From contig JAKUCV010001643.1 in NCBI GenBank assembly GCA_028386065.3, positions 1 through 64,000 of the forward strand: a DNA stretch of 64,000 bases, in the 5' to 3' direction. The notes below the pieces were generated by a model that saw nothing but the letters and a program-made list of their open reading frames with translations, was not told the DNA's origin and searched no databases. Source of the stretch: Turnera subulata. Its lineage: Eukaryota > Streptophyta > Magnoliopsida > Malpighiales > Passifloraceae. Position numbers and translations under genes: made by a program. Positions 23,886 to 35,157 of this stretch are shown here, one piece after another; the first letter of the stretch is position 1; the number at the start of each line of letters is the position of its first letter.

Positions 23886-26800
23886 ATAATGTTATTCATG
23901 TTATTCCACCAATAATGTGTTTTCAAAACGTGATACATCTTGGTGGAACCCGGGTGCAGTGTATATCGAGTCTGATGTGCCTCTTTCAAAAGTTTGCTAC
24001 GAAGATTACAGACATCAGGGACATACATCCTTGTGCCCAACCTTAGAATACCATCATCCGATACTACAAATCCAGCTAGTTCCCCCCGGCTTGCCTTTTC
24101 CTTCCATGATTTTGTTTCTGTGTCATCATTTTGGGCCTTAGCAATTTCCTCATTTAAAACAGGACGCACTTGATAGTCTGCCAATAATACTCCTGATTCA
24201 GCTACCTCACATTGCAAGCCTTGGTCCAACAACTCATGCCAAGCTCCAACTGAGGGTCTTCTAGCCACACTAAGATGCGCCAAACTACCAACAGATTTCC
24301 GGCTTAATGCATCCGCTACAATATTTGCTTTTCCTAGAAGATACTTGATAACGCAATCATAATCCTTGAGCAACTCTACCCATCTCCGTTGTCTCAAGTT
24401 CAGATCCCGTTGCTCCATTATGTACTTCAAATTTTGTGGTCCGTGTAAATCTCACAAGGTTCCCCATAAAAATAATGTCTCCAAATTTTCAAAGCAAACA
24501 CCACTGCTGCCATCTCAAGGTCGTGCACCGGGTAATTCTCCTCATTCTTTTTTAGTTTCCGGGACGCATAGGCAATCACCTTGCCATCCTGCATCAAAAC
24601 GCAGCCCAAACCAATCCTTGATGCATCACAATAAACAGTATACACACCATTCTCCTTTGGCAATGCAAGTATTGGTGCAGTGGTTAACCTATGTTTCAGC
24701 TCTTGGAAGCTAGCCTCACAAGCATTAGACCACACAAACTGTTTCTTCTTTTGGGTCAGCCCACACAATGGTGCAGCAATGGAGGAAAAGCCCTCAACAA
24801 AACGACAATAATAGCCTGCCAACCCAAGAAAACTCCGTACTTCAGTCACATTGGTCGGCCTCGGCCACTTGATACTCTTTCCAACCAGAACTCGCACTTG
24901 GAAAATTTTGCAAACAATTTCTCTTTCCGTAGAATCTGCAACACAATTCCCAAATGCACCTCATGCTCCTCTTTAGTTTTAGAGTACACCAACACATCGT
25001 CAATAAAAGCAATCACAAACTTGTTAAGGTATTGCTTGAACACCCGATTCATCAAGTCCATAAACGCTGCAGGTGCATTTGTAAGTCCGAATGGCATCAC
25101 CAAAAACTCATAGTGCCCATACCTTGTCCGGAAAGCTGTTATCCGCACATCCTCCTCCTTTATCCTCAACTGATGATACCCTGATCTCAAATCAATTTTT
25201 GAGAAGTACTTGGCTCCCTACAACTGATCAAACAAATCGTCGATGCGTGGCAATGGATACTTATTTCGCACAGTCAGCTTGTTCAATTGCCGATAATCTA
25301 CACACATTCTCATCGAGCCATCTTTCTTTTTAACAAACAGAACTAGAGCTCCCCACGGGGACACACTAGGCCCTATAAATCCCTTGTCCAACAAATCCTG
25401 CAACTGAGTTTTCAGCTCCCGCAACTCAGTAGGGGTCATTCAATAAGGTGTAATTGACACAGGTTCTGCCCCAGACACAAGTTCAATGGCAAACTCAGTC
25501 TCAAGTTCTGGTGGTAATCCCGGCAAGTCATCGGGGAAAACATCAAGAAACTCATTGACAACAGGAACTTGATCAATTGAAATTTTTGGCTCACCTACAC
25601 TTTGTACTGGTGCCAAATAAAAACAATCGGTTTGTCGTGCTACTCGAGCTGCTTTCACCGCAGAAATTATTTGGGGTTGAGAAGAAACAAACTTCCCCTG
25701 AAAAATAAATTTTGCCTCCCCAACAGGCTGAAACTTCACCCTTTTATTAGCACAATCAACACGAGCACCATACCGAGACAGCCAATCCATGCCTAAGATC
25801 ACATCAAAGTCTGCCATCGGCAGCAACAACAAATCTATCGGCAAGTGATGGTCCATCACACAAATATCACACCCCGATACACTTTATCTACATAGACACG
25901 CTCATCAAGAGGCGAGCACACAGCCAACGGACTTCCGAGACTAACAGGTATCTCCTTAAGGTACTTAGCAAAATGAGAGTTAACAAAGGAGTGCGTACAC
26001 CCCGTATCAATTAAACACAATGCAGGGCACAAATTAACTTTCAGTATACCTGTCACAATAGTGTTGGAGGCTTTTGCATCCTCCTGAGTCAAGCAAAATA
26101 CTCTAGCCTGTCCCTGGCCGGGTTGATAGCTGCTGCCTCTACTTGCAGCTCCTCGACTAGTACTTCCCTTGCCTCGGAAGGCAGACTGGCTATCTATCCG
26201 CTGTGACCTTGGTGGTGGTGATGCTACACTAGATGTCATAGATGATTGTCCAACGGAACATTCCTTTTCTATATACCCATCCTGCCCACATATGTAACAC
26301 AAATTTTGTCCCACCGGGCATTCCCGTGACATATGTCCAAACTTGCCACACCTGAAGCATAAACTATTGGGCCTCATTTGTATACTTTGACTACCCTGAA
26401 ATTGGCTAGTTACAGGTCTCATCGAACTCCCCCCAATGCTTGGGACACCATAACTAGGACTACCCCTGAAACGAGCCCTAGGTTGGTTAACCCACAATCC
26501 TGTCTTCCCACGCCCACAAAATTGGCTTGAACCAGCAGTAAAACTCTGTTGGTTTTGGGTATTATCTTGCCTCATCCTCTTGACACTTGCCTCACCTCTT
26601 TCAGCTTGAGTCTTCATCTCAATTGCCCGAGCTTTGTCTACTGCTTCAGCATAAGAGCTAAATGGTATAGCCACTAATGAGTTATAAATATAACCCTTCA
26701 GTCCTCCAATGAACCTTTTGATCTTCCTCCGCTGATCTGGAATCAAATGCAAGGCATACTTAGACAGGTTTGTGAACTTGGACTCATACTCTCCCACTGT

Positions 26801-27426
26801 CTTGTCCCCTTGCCTTAGGAGTTCAAATTCTGCAGCTTTTTGATCCCTAACACTCTCAGGCAGGAATCGTTCAAGAAATGCGGCACGGAACTCAGTCCAG
26901 GTCCACGGGGCAGCATCAGGCATCCTCTCCCTCATTTTGGCTTTATACCAATTGTTAGCTTCACCCCCCTTTAACCGAAAAGCAGCAAGATCAACTGCTC
27001 GATGATCAGTGCATTCCATCACTCGCAACATTTCCACACATCATCGAGAAATCGCTGTGGATCTTCATTTTCAGCCCCGGAAAATGTTGGGGGGTCAAGT
27101 TTCACAAATGTCACCAAAGTTGATTCCCCGCTGTGTTCTCGTTGTACCGGGTCCTCTCTACTTTTTTGATCAGCAGCAATCGCTTCGTCGATAGTCTCAA
27201 CTGCCCTGTTAACCCCATGCAAACCAGCCTTCAGCACCTCCAAAGGCATCTCTTGGGAGGCATCTGAATACTCTATTTCGTTGGGCAACTCATCACCAGC
27301 ATCCCCCGGGACATAAGTCTCATCAGCCCCATCCTCGGCATCCTGAACGGATTGCACATCTGGGGCAGCAACATCAGTAAACACTTCCTTTCCCAACTTC
27401 CTTTTTGTCGGCTTACCTGCACACAC
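23886..27426 (-). pseudogene. Gypsy gag-pol (Tekay/Del-like), truncated and frameshifted
   Basis: Leftward from 27426: acidic N-terminus, retrotransposon gag domain (FRLKGGEANNWYKAKM, about 26950), two CCHC knuckles (CFRCGKFGHMSREC, CYICGQDGYIEKEC; about 26270-26370), protease with LIDTGCTHSF (about 26000), reverse transcriptase ([28 protein letters not shown] near 25000), RNase H ([27 protein letters not shown]; about 24500-24660) and the start of integrase ([14 protein letters not shown]). Breaks: frame changes near 27030, 25858, 25210, 24880 and 24430, and an in-frame stop at 25440. The duplicated CCHC and DTG protease fit a chromovirus-type polyprotein. Confidence 0.9.
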
Positions 27427-27553
27427 TGCACAAGAAAACCAACATATACAAGTCAGCTCTCACCATCCCACGGTCTCTAATGATGGATAACAGCCTACGG
27501 AAGCACATCAACCCTATGCCCCTTAACATATAACCACGCTCCGCTACCAAGTT
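27427..27553 (-). promoter_or_regulatory. Short leader and primer-binding site of the Tekay-like element
   Basis: The leader lies between the LTR and gag. On the minus strand the LTR end GTGACA is followed by AAC and then TGGTAGCGGAGC (27549 down to 27538). This resembles the initiator-Met primer site TGGTATCAGAGC but differs at two positions. The same variant occurs next to the LTRs of Copia A2, A3 and B. Confidence 0.75.
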
Positions 27554-29363
27554 TGTCACGCCCCGTCAAACGTGACCGGCCAGGCACCCGAGCCAGCCTA
27601 GCGACCAGCTTAGGGCACCCAAAGGCCTAAGCCAAACTAAAGGCAGAAGCTAGCCAAACGGGCAGCAATAACTAATGCGCAGCAATTATCAAAGCGGGCA
27701 TCACAATATAAAGTACGAACGTGTACACGTAAACATTCAGCTTATTTTACATAGATTATGTACAATAAGTCGGGGCACTACAAGCATCAGTTTTTAGCCA
27801 ACCCTCACAAGCTCATATACTCTAAGAGAGACCAAGTCTGGCTATGTACCCATCGCTACAAAGCTACGCCTCTCGAACCTGCCCACACCAGCTGCTTGTG
27901 CTCTCCTAGCCCTGAAACATGGGTGTGGAAAGAATGGGGGGTGAGTCCACGGCTCAATAAGCAGGTGACATACAAGGCATTAGCAAAGACACAAACAAGT
28001 GGCAAATAACATCCAATAACCAAACATCTCAAGTCACTGTGATCAGCCCACGGGTAAGCTATCATGGAGTTGTACCTAGCCTACCTGCGGGTCTGGTAGC
28101 ACTGCCAACAGGTGTTCCTTCTTAGCCTACAGCCCCACGTACGAGGCATATCAGTTTGGCTACCACAACCACACACGGCGCCAGGCACAACACCACCATC
28201 ATCTCAATTGACCAAGCAGCCTAGGAGCACTGCAAGGTCCACCATCAAACCATCTCATGTAATGTCATGATGCAAATGGAATGCATGGAATGCATAGTCC
28301 GAATATCGGACTCATCTCAAGCCAAGGCATATCATCAAACATCTCAACATCTCAATTGCACCATAGGTGCCATCTCAATAGGAAATTGGATCATCCACCA
28401 AGCCAATAAGCATCACTGCCATCACACAATTATGCAACCAAATTTACACAAATTCAGGCCTCACTAGGCCCTTCTCCTTCCTTTGGTGCTCCCTGGGTTC
28501 TAGTACCTGCTCATGCATAAAGATACATTAACAACGAGCACAGCATCACTTAAGTAGCAAAGCATCAATTAAAGAGGCGTTTACACCTAAGTGCCAGTGC
28601 TTTGGTACACCCATAGGCTCGCCAATAGGCTAACTAGGGGACCAAGGGTGCACCAGCAGGGCCAACTACGCATTTTAGCACACCAATTGGCCTCACAAGG
28701 CCAATTGCGCACCCAATCACTCAATTAACACCCCACACAACCAAAAACCCTCTTGCAACCTAAACACATAGCATCACAGCCTTAGGCTTCCCACAAAACC
28801 GAATTGGTGCACTGTCCAAACTCACAGCACACCTAGCAAGTCAATTCATACCAAAACCACTAAGAAATCCAACCCAGATCACTTACCCCCTTCCTTTGCG
28901 TGCTTACTGCTTGAGAGAACCCTGAAGATGGCCAAGTATTTTCTCCCTTAGTGCCTATCTCGTTTCTGGGCAGAAATGGGGCTTGAGGTGCTTGCTTGAC
29001 TACTTAAACTCAAGCTAGCAGCTCAGTCAGCAGCCACTTGCAGCCCCTTTCTCCCCAAAATCTGCCACCTTGCTCAAACTCCTCTCCACCACCTGCTTAA
29101 ATTCCAACCTATCAACTTAAGCCAACATACCCCCCCTACCCCCTCCCCCCCCCCCATACTTAGCCCTCAATCAGTTTTCTCAAGCAATCAGCACACACTA
29201 ACTCATGATTAAGACTAATTAGAAACTAATTAATCAAACCGAGCCAATGCTAGCCAACAGAAACCGTAGGTTAGCCGACTGAGGCCAACTAATACCAACT
29301 CTCATCCCAGCGCCCATCCTCATCAAGTAAACATACTAGGCTTCGATTAGTCGGGTTATTACA
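27554..29363 (-). repeat. 5' LTR of the Tekay-like gypsy element
   Basis: 1810 bp; plus reading starts TGTCACGCCCCGTC and ends GGGTTATTACA. It has no coding content and includes a C-rich tract near 29130-29155. The 3' copy is absent, so age cannot be estimated from LTR divergence. Confidence 0.82.
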
Positions 29364-29376
29364 CTATTTTAAAACA

Positions 29377-29598
29377 TTGAATGGCTACTTTATGAAGGAG
29401 GGAGAAGATTTTCCTTTCTGTGGGTTCCCGGAACCATGGTTGTGTACCGTCGCGAAGATTCAAAAACCAGGAATTGAGCTGTTCTTCAACTGCCATCCGG
29501 AGGACGAAGAAGAGACAGGAGCAAAGGAAGGAGCCGAGGATGGAGAGGACGAAGACTTTGGCTGTAGGACTCTTTTTGAAGAAGTGGAGGTCGCTTAA
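29377..29598 (+). CDS. Small acidic ORF of unknown function in the Tat remnant
   Basis: 73 codons. The N-terminal half reads FPFCGFPEPWLCTV; the C-terminal half is highly acidic (EDEEE, EDGEDEDFG). The frame is open upstream of the methionine to near the 29363 junction, so it may be the tail of a longer Tat coding region cut off by the gypsy insertion. No family recognised. It lies in the sense direction of the Tat element. Confidence 0.25.
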   Translation: MNGYFMKEGEDFPFCGFPEPWLCTVAKIQKPGIELFFNCHPEDEEETGAKEGAEDGEDEDFGCRTLFEEVEVA

Positions 29599-30248
29599 AG
29601 GATGCCGGCAGTAGTCTATGTTAGGTGCCTAGGTCGTGGTTCAAAGGGAGGATTGATGAGGACGAGTTGTTTTGCTTTCAATAAATAAAAGGCACTCTTT
29701 TTCTTTATATTGATGACTATTTTTGACAAGTATTTTTCATGTATGCATAACGCTTGTGGATATGGTGAGTTGAACAAGCTCCATAAAAAATCTGTAATGG
29801 TTAATCTAAGGACTAATACTAATAAGGGAAATGATAACATTGAGAAAGATCACAAGAACTCCGAAAAAGTAAAAAGGGATCAAGGCCAAATCCGATATAT
29901 ATCAAAGTCCTAAGGAATCATGCAGCCAAAGGCTTTGAAAAGCGTCTAATGGGTGAAACCATCAGAAAAAAACCAGCAAAGGTCTTGCAATACATGATCG
30001 CCAGAGAAAGAAGAATCTTTGGAAAAAGACAACCAACACTAGATGAGAAAAGAACTACGTGAACCTGATTTCATGAGACATTAAAAAAAAAAAAAGAATG
30101 AGCCATGAATACGTAGAAAGCCCCGACTAGGGTCCGGTTCCATTCTTATTAGCAATAGTCCAAAGATTGACAAAAGATAAAGGGAGTTTGTTCACTCATT
30201 TATTCGTACACATTATGCATGCAGAAGGATAGTTGTTTTAGATAGGAT
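29599..30248 (+). other. Non-coding internal part of the Tat remnant
   Basis: A-rich DNA with AATAAATAAA at about 29680 and an A run at 30085-30100. No ORF with recognisable domains. It separates the small sense ORF from the antisense ORF end. Confidence 0.5.
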
Positions 30249-31558
30249 TCAATTCTTCCTGGGCCTTTTGCAACTCGCTTCAGCACCCCCACCCTTGGTC
30301 TTCTTAGTAGAATGTTCAAACCCGGGCGGTGCGGGCCCTTCCAAGAATGTTTCTCTAGCAAGTTGCAAAGGTCCCTCTGGGGCAGCCACATCTCTCTTCA
30401 ACCATTCTAAGTAAGGCATAAGGGGATGGCTCTCAAAGCGACCGCCAGTTGATTCTCTTAAAGGCAAAGCCCAACCTCCCTTGACAGCTTTAGAGTAGCA
30501 GCTTTCATGGGACCCGTGATCGGAATGGGAATATCAGAGGGAACTGTTTTGCTTATGCCAAATTGCCTTAATATCCTCCTTGGACGATAATATGTAGATC
30601 TTTCCACACCTGGGAGCACAACCCAATCGTTGCACAGAGTACGGATGACCACCTCCTGCATCCCAAGCCACCGGCAGAACCAGGTGATTTGTTCAGCCTT
30701 GAGATCCTTCATATAGATGGCCCAGTCTCGAACAGTGTTGAAAGAAACTAAGTAACCACGACGGACATAGTTTGATGGATCAGCCTGGGGATGCTCAATC
30801 AACGTAAGGTGCTCGCATAACCACATCTACGAGAAGAGAGGAAGTTACTATAACAAAGAGGGAAGGTGAGAAAAATGATAATCAAAAAAATCAAGTGTAT
30901 GCACCTGGAGTAGCAGAGGAGAGCCAGTCAATGAGGCCCGATGATCATCGGCCGACATATCCAAACAGTTGAGAGTCTCGCCTAATATGACAGGGACTAG
31001 GCTCTTTTCATCAAAAAGTCTAGCCACCTGCGCACCAATCCGAAGTGGGCAAACACCAGGGGATCCCACCAGTAAGAACTCACATGTCATCACAAGAGCG
31101 AGAGCATGATTACGTTCCTTCCTCCAATTGAAATCTTCCTCAAGGTGTTGTTGCGGGTTGCCTAGGAAGTATCTGTCAATGATCTTGGTTAGCTCCAGAT
31201 GATCGTTCTGATTCATCAAAAAGTTGATCTGACCTTCGGTTAGAAAGAGGAACTTGCTAACTTCCTTCAGGACAGCATCGTCGAGAGAAACCATGGCAAC
31301 ACCTTTTATGAATTTGGCATTCAAGAAGGCATTGAACTCATCGACAGTAGGACATAATTCCATCATGTCTTGGCCAAAGCGGAATACACAGCGATTCTTG
31401 TCCCAGAACTTGGCGGCAGCACGGATCAAACTCTCTTCTATCACTACACCACAAAGCTTGAACAATCTAGACAAGCCCAGCACCGAAAAGTCTATACAAC
31501 AGTCAGAAGGAACACTCGCCATCCACCAAAGCACTTTAGCATGATAATTCTCACTCAT
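30249..31558 (-). CDS. Antisense extra ORF of the Tat element (plant-mobile-domain-like), with a likely intron
   Basis: Exon 1 runs 31558-30905 (218 codons, MSENYHAKVLWW to GSPLLLQ). A GT...AG intron of 78 bases fits 30904-30827 (GTGCATACAC to TTCTCGTAG), in phase 0. Exon 2 starts at 30826 (MWLCEHLTL) and stops at 30458. An overlapping frame (30467-30249, REST to KRPRKN) looks like the true C-terminus, so a one-base shift or a second splice lies near 30470. Phrases such as AKFWDKNRCVFRFG, CPTVDEFNAFL, LVPVILGETLNCLD and RRILRQFG match my memory of extra ORFs in Tat/Ogre retrotransposons with a plant-mobile-domain-like fold; no catalytic motif is evident and the function is unknown. It runs opposite to the LTR and has its own TATA box. 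The reading frame is long and clean compared with the neighbours. Confidence 0.6.
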
Positions 31559-31960
31559 GGTTGCCCTAGATATATTTGAGATGTGTTATGATAATTATGG
31601 GGATCCCTAGGTACCCAAGAGGCTATTTATACTGTTTCGAGTCGGTGGGATTCGTGAAAACCCTAAAGCCCAAACCCAAATATCGAAAAGGAAGTTCCAA
31701 GAGACCACCACCGGCGGTCATGTCGTGAAGACCACCACTGCCGGCGGTCATCAGTGCAAGACCGCCGGAAGGTGGCGGTCATCGACTCACATGACCGCTG
31801 GGTCGACAAGCGGGGCCCACCTGAAAAATCCCAAAAAATTCAGGAAAATTTGTGGGGGGAAGAGAGAGAAAGACTAGGGGAGAGAAATTAAAAGAAAAGA
31901 GAGAAGGGCGAAGGTATACCCAGTTGATAGGGTCAAACTGGTCACTGAGATAAAAGGCAT
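31559..31960 (-). promoter_or_regulatory. Promoter region of the antisense ORF
   Basis: On the minus strand TATAAATA lies at 31631-31624, about 66 bases upstream of the ATG. Further upstream (31705-31800) are at least four CGGCGGTCAT/ATGACCGCC-type boxes in both orientations. Similar GACCGCC boxes sit 5' of the TATA box in the Tat LTR (34210-34290) and in the related LTR at 61800-61890. The likely transcript start is inferred, not seen. Confidence 0.55.
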
Positions 31961-32343
31961 CTATTGACGTTTACTTGCATTTACAATAAGAAATATATTC
32001 ATGCACGCATAACTTATCAGTGGCACGACATCCCCACTTACGATTCTCAAGAGTATATCAAAACCCCTTTCGATGGATTGAAACACCTGAAGAAAGTCGA
32101 AGCCGTGTACCCGATACACGCAAAATCAAACCTCGGGATAAGATAATTCCTGACAACCAAGCCACGAAGTGGAGAAGTAGGGGCATGTGATGCTCGAGAC
32201 ATAGACAACACAGTCGCGAAGCGACATCTTAGATGACGGTAGGGGCACGAAAAGCCTAGAGACTAGATAGCCAAGCCGGGAGACAACATTTTTTGACAAA
32301 AATCAGATGGCGAAGCCATTCGGGATAAGATGATTCCCGAAAC
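31961..32343 (+). other. Tat internal DNA between the promoter and the tandem array
   Basis: No gene recognised. It contains GGGATAAGATGATTCCCG-like words that announce the array to the right, and phrases such as GGTAGGGGCACG. A 60-codon open frame (31964-32146) has no recognisable features. Confidence 0.45.
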
Positions 32344-33440
32344 TTGGGATGAGATGATTCCTAAGTCAAAACCCAGCTGACAAGGATGGGAGTATTCCTT
32401 GTTGATAGATGAGAAGATTCTATCCTCTTGGGATGAGATGATTCCCAAGACAAAACCCAGCTGACAAGGATGGGAGTATTCCTTGTTGATAGATGAGAAG
32501 ATTCTATCCTCTTGGGATGAGATGATTCCCAAGACAAAACCCAGCTGACAAGGACGGGAGTATTCCTTGTTGATAGATGAGATGATTCCCAAGATAAAAC
32601 CCAGCTGATAAGATTGGGAGTATTCCTTGTTGATAGATGAGATGATTCTATCGTCTTGGGATGAGAAGATTCCCAAGACAAAACCCAGCTGACAAGGATG
32701 GGAGTATTCCTTGTTGATAGATGAGATGATCTATCGTCTTGGGATGAGATGATTCCCAAGACAAAACCCAGCTGACAAGGATGGGAGTATTCTTTGTTGA
32801 TAGATGAGAAGATTCTGTCGTCTTGGGATGAGAAGATTTCCAAGACAAAACCCAGTTGACAATAATGGGAGTATTCCTTGTTGGTAGATGAGACGATTCT
32901 ATCGTCTTAGGATGAGATGATTTCCAAGACAAAACCCAGCTGACAAGGATGGGAGTATTCCTTGTTGATAGATGAGATGAGTCTATCGTCAAAACCCAGC
33001 TCACAAGGATGGGAGTATTCCTTGTTGATAGATGAGATGATTCTATCGTCTTGGGAAGAGATGATTCCCAAGACAAAACCCAGCTGACAAGGATGGGAGT
33101 ATTCCTTGTTGATAGATGAGACGATTCTATCGTCTTGGGATGAGATGATTCTCAAGACAAAACCCACCTGACAAGGATTGGAGTATTCCTTGTTGATAGA
33201 TGAGATGAGTATATCGTTAAAACCCAGCTGATAAGGATGGGAGTATTCCTTGTTAACAACGTAGTTCTATCACCCCGGGATGAGATGATTCCCGAGACTT
33301 GGGATGAGATGATTCCCAAGTCAAAACCCAACTGACGAGGATGGGAGTATTCCTTGTCGACCACCCGATAGATGAGATGATTCTATCACCTCGGGATGAG
33401 ATGATTCCTGAGACCTGGGATGAGATGATTCCCAGAATCC
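32344..33440 (+). repeat. 84-bp tandem array (with 60-bp variants) next to the Tat 3' LTR
   Basis: The phrase ACCCAGCTGACAAGGATGGG recurs at about 32371, 32455, 32539, 32599, 32683, 32766, 32850, 32934, 32994, 33078, 33162, 33222 and 33326. Spacing is mostly 84 bases, with 60-base units that lack one 24-base block. Each unit contains GATGAGATGATTCCCAAG and TATCGTCTTGGGATGAG segments. Unit sizes are multiples of three, so long open frames appear on the minus strand, but these are repeat products and not a recognised protein. Confidence 0.92.
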
Positions 33441-33588
33441 GAGGGCCCGTCCCTCAAAGCTCAAGGTTGAGATGACATGGCATGGTCCGAAGTTTGACAC
33501 GCGCCACACACTCATCATTCAAATTTGGTGTTTCCTGTCTTACGTTGTTTCGTCCTTAGTCCCTAAGGACACATCAACGAGGGGTATC
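33441..33588 (+). other. Tat 3' internal end with polypurine tract
   Basis: Unique-looking sequence after the array, ending in ACGAGGGGTATC immediately before the LTR start at 33589. The GAGGGG stretch is the likely polypurine tract. Confidence 0.6.
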
Positions 33589-35157
33589 TGTGAACACCCG
33601 AATTTGACCCACGAATATTTTACTAAAACTAAATTCCAAAACATATCTAACTTGAGGTTAGTGAGATGATCTGATTTTGAGTTAAGATATAATAAGAATT
33701 TAATTTAGTAGAATTAATGTATTTTGGTAATTTAAACCTTTGTGCATTTAAACCTTAGGATTAATAAGATGATTTAATCTTAGGGTAAAAAATATAATAA
33801 GTTTTATTCATATTAAAATACATTTCATTGTATTACTTGGGCTTTTTTAGTTGTTTTTAACCCAACTATATTGAGTTGATGTATTTTTGGGTTAGGAATG
33901 GGTTTAAGGATCCAAGTGAATAGATTCTCCAAAGTTTACCCAGCCCATTAACACATTTCTTGCAGGACAATTTTAGCTCTGGTTTTCGTGGAAAATTAGA
34001 GCTAAATCATCATTTATGTAGAAATGTTATTTTTGGTATGATTTAGTATGAAATAGGCATTAAGGTGTAATCAATTTGTTATGGAATGATTTAGGGGGAG
34101 TGATGATCAAGTAATTGAGTAATTCTGGGTCAATTAGGGGTTAATTACGCGGTAGGATCAAATCAGGGCTAAATTGGGTGGATTGGAGGCCGAAAAAGGA
34201 AAGAACGGATGACACGCGGGGTGACCGGCAGTCCTCTCACGACGACCGCTAGGTGCTGGCGGTTATCCCCACTGCCGGCGGTCATAGGTACCCAGAATCT
34301 CCGATTTTCGCCGATTTTGTTCCTAATTTGATCCTACGCGGTTTTGGACCGGATTTTCGGGCATAATCTTCACCATTAAGTAGGTCCACACCCCTAGGCT
34401 TTCCAGAACACTATAAATAGGACCCCTCACATACATTTCAAAGGGGACACACTTTTCTTACATACACACCTATAAGCCTTGTGTGCTTGGAGAAACTCTA
34501 CTTCTCCAAGCCTAGAAATACATTCTTTAGGCAAAAACTCTGGAGGATTTTCGTGGGAGACATTAGCAGTGGTTCAATAAGGAGAGGTCAAGAAGAGGAT
34601 CAACCATAGAGGTTAGAAGCGGCAAGAAGGTGGGTGTAGAACTCAACCCATTGCAAGGAGCTAGAGGAGGGCTACAAGAGGTAACACTAAACCCTCTCTT
34701 TTGATTGATTTTTGTTGATCACATGCTGATGCTTTTAATGATGTAAGTGGCCGATTTGTTCCATGTTCAGAACTACGTGGCTTTGACCCCGATCACTCGG
34801 GGTACATAGGTAATCTCGGTCTTACAACGGGACGCAAGCCAAATCTTCTTCTTCTCCCCTTCTCTTTACTTTCCACACCCGCACACTTGCACCAGGCACA
34901 CTTGCATTTCACAATTTCACACTGTCTCGACCCAACATGGATGGGTGCCTAACACCTTCCCATCTATGACGAACTCCCGATCCCATAACTTTGGTTCGCC
35001 ATGACCATGTAGCCTAAAGGAGTCATATCAAGATTTTTCCCAAGTTTTGTCCCTAATAAAACTTGGGTGGCGACTCCAAGATTATGGGATTGACCCGAAA
35101 AAGAAGGTGAAAGGATTAGGTGAATATGCCCAAGTGAGTTTGGGTCGGGTATTCACA
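33589..35157 (+). repeat. 3' LTR of the Tat/Ogre-like element
   Basis: 1569 bp, starting TGTGAACACCCGAA and ending GGGTCGGGTATTCACA. The TATA box TATAAATA is at 34412-34419. GACCG/CGGTC boxes lie at 34210-34290. Near the 3' end it has the CCCAACATGGATGGGTGCC and ACTTGGGTGGCGACTCC words common in this LTR type, also seen inverted at 60964-61200. Confidence 0.9.

Larger units (their letters stand above)
23886..29363 (-). mobile_element. Ty3/gypsy chromovirus-like (Tekay/Del-type) element, 3'-truncated
   Basis: Minus orientation: 5' LTR 27554-29363, primer site 27538-27549, gag-pol 23886-27426. It stops at the integrase N-terminus, so the integrase core, any chromodomain and the 3' LTR are lost. 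The LTR start TGTAATAACCCGAC and end GGGGCGTGACA, with the pol sequence, suggest the Tekay/Del group; without the chromodomain this stays an inference. Confidence 0.82.
23531..35157 (+). mobile_element. Tat/Ogre-like Ty3/gypsy remnant inside the hAT element
   Basis: Both outer edges survive: a 5' LTR start at 23531 (TGTGAACATCC) and a complete 3' LTR (33589-35157) ending GGTATTCACA, flanked by the 5-bp duplication CCTGC (23526-23530 and 35158-35162). Most of the 5' LTR, gag and pol are gone; in their place is a truncated minus-strand gypsy element (23886-29363). The surviving internal part (29364-33588) has a small ORF, a spliced antisense ORF and a tandem array. Extra ORFs and tandem repeats between pol and the 3' LTR are known traits of the Tat lineage; the lineage assignment rests on that and on LTR style, because no pol remains. 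Confidence 0.75.

Noticed and set aside
24366..25333. Plus-strand ORFs inside the gypsy gag-pol
   Set aside because: They are reverse-strand shadows of conserved reverse transcriptase and RNase H coding sequence.
32263..33364. Overlapping minus-strand ORFs coding for a repetitive serine-rich protein
   Set aside because: They are translations of the 84-bp tandem array in several frames at once; no signal for a real protein.
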